From DATBQN01 sp963755825 (GTDB taxonomy: Bacteria > Acidobacteriota > Thermoanaerobaculia > Multivoradales > UBA5704), in the NCBI GenBank assembly GCA_963755825.1, contig CAVWLA010000001.1, positions 2,356,001-2,420,000 on the forward strand: a stretch of 64,000 nucleotides of DNA, written 5' to 3'. The notes below the pieces were generated by a model, which worked only from the letters and a program-made list of their open reading frames with translations, ran no database searches and was not told the origin of the DNA. Shown one piece after another: positions 63,874-64,000 of this stretch (position 1 is its first letter; every line of letters starts with the position of its first letter). Made by a program: the position numbers and the translations under genes.

Positions 63874-64000
63874 CACTTGTAGCTCCTCTGGGAGAGCGAA
63901 ACGGCCTCGAAGGCGAGCGGCTCGCGGTGGAGCTCCGGGGCGGCCGCCGGGCCCTTCCACTCCCAGGCGCCGACGAAGGCGAAATGCGCGTCGTCGCGGA
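63873..64000 (-). CDS. sdhA: Succinate dehydrogenase flavoprotein subunit, C-terminal end (partial)
   Basis: The reading frame ends DAHFAFVGAWEWKG and then LSQRSYK before the stop at 63873, the typical ending of SdhA/FrdA proteins. The rest lies beyond the window edge. It shares one base with the sdhB start. Confidence 0.85.
   Translation of the reverse strand, partial: RDDAHFAFVGAWEWKGPAAAPELHREPLAFEAVSLSQRSYK

Overview
The window is a very GC-rich, densely packed bacterial chromosome segment. It has short spacers and many 1-20 base start/stop overlaps. Housekeeping genes dominate: tRNAs, L33, ftsH, a cdaA-glmM cluster, rsmB/fmt, glnA and an sdhAB-type complex. They are mixed with long secreted proteins built from repeated domains of unknown function, ECF-type sigma factors and DUF families. 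This mix suggests a free-living, diderm, high-GC lineage, most likely Acidobacteriota (Thermoanaerobaculia-like). That placement is inferred from gene content, since no rRNA is present.

Layout. 0-5 kb: a secreted Asp-box protein, a lytic transglycosylase and a secreted repeat protein. 5-8.7 kb: xerD, a LeuA-like acyltransferase and a beta-decarboxylating dehydrogenase. 8.7-13.3 kb: an accessory island with a two-gene TIR-ATPase / ATPase-TM-propeller operon, preceded by an array of 20-bp dyad repeats. 13.3-24.3 kb: ridA, DUF2071, a secreted protein, a phosphoesterase, ddl, an aminotransferase-serA pair, moaC-namZ, a glycosyltransferase and HU. 24.3-31.7 kb: rsmB-fmt, a secreted protein, a histone-deacetylase-like enzyme, a sigma factor and a sulfatase-like lipoprotein. 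31.8-42.2 kb: tRNA-Val, tRNA-Asp, rpmG, sodB, an ArsR regulator, tRNA-Met, tilS, hpt, ftsH, and the coupled run folP-cdaA-cdaR-glmM. 42.2-50.7 kb: pdxJ, an NtrC-type regulator, recD2, and a sigma / membrane-protein / envelope-protein operon. 51-55.2 kb: uppP and rfbB-rfbC-DUF4301. 55.2-56 kb: remains of toxin-antitoxin genes. 56-64 kb: glnA, a TVP38-type membrane protein with a flavin disulfide reductase, a secreted protein, a threonine-dehydratase-like gene with no canonical start, sdhB and the end of sdhA.

The most unusual locus is at 8.7-13.3 kb. Two adjacent proteins share the same family of P-loop ATPase domain. The first has a TIR domain that keeps the expected catalytic glutamate. The second adds a membrane segment and a WD40-like propeller. 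The 405-base region upstream holds at least eight tandem 20-bp units, each an imperfect palindrome. This architecture fits a signalling or conflict (anti-phage-like) system, but function is inferred from domains only.
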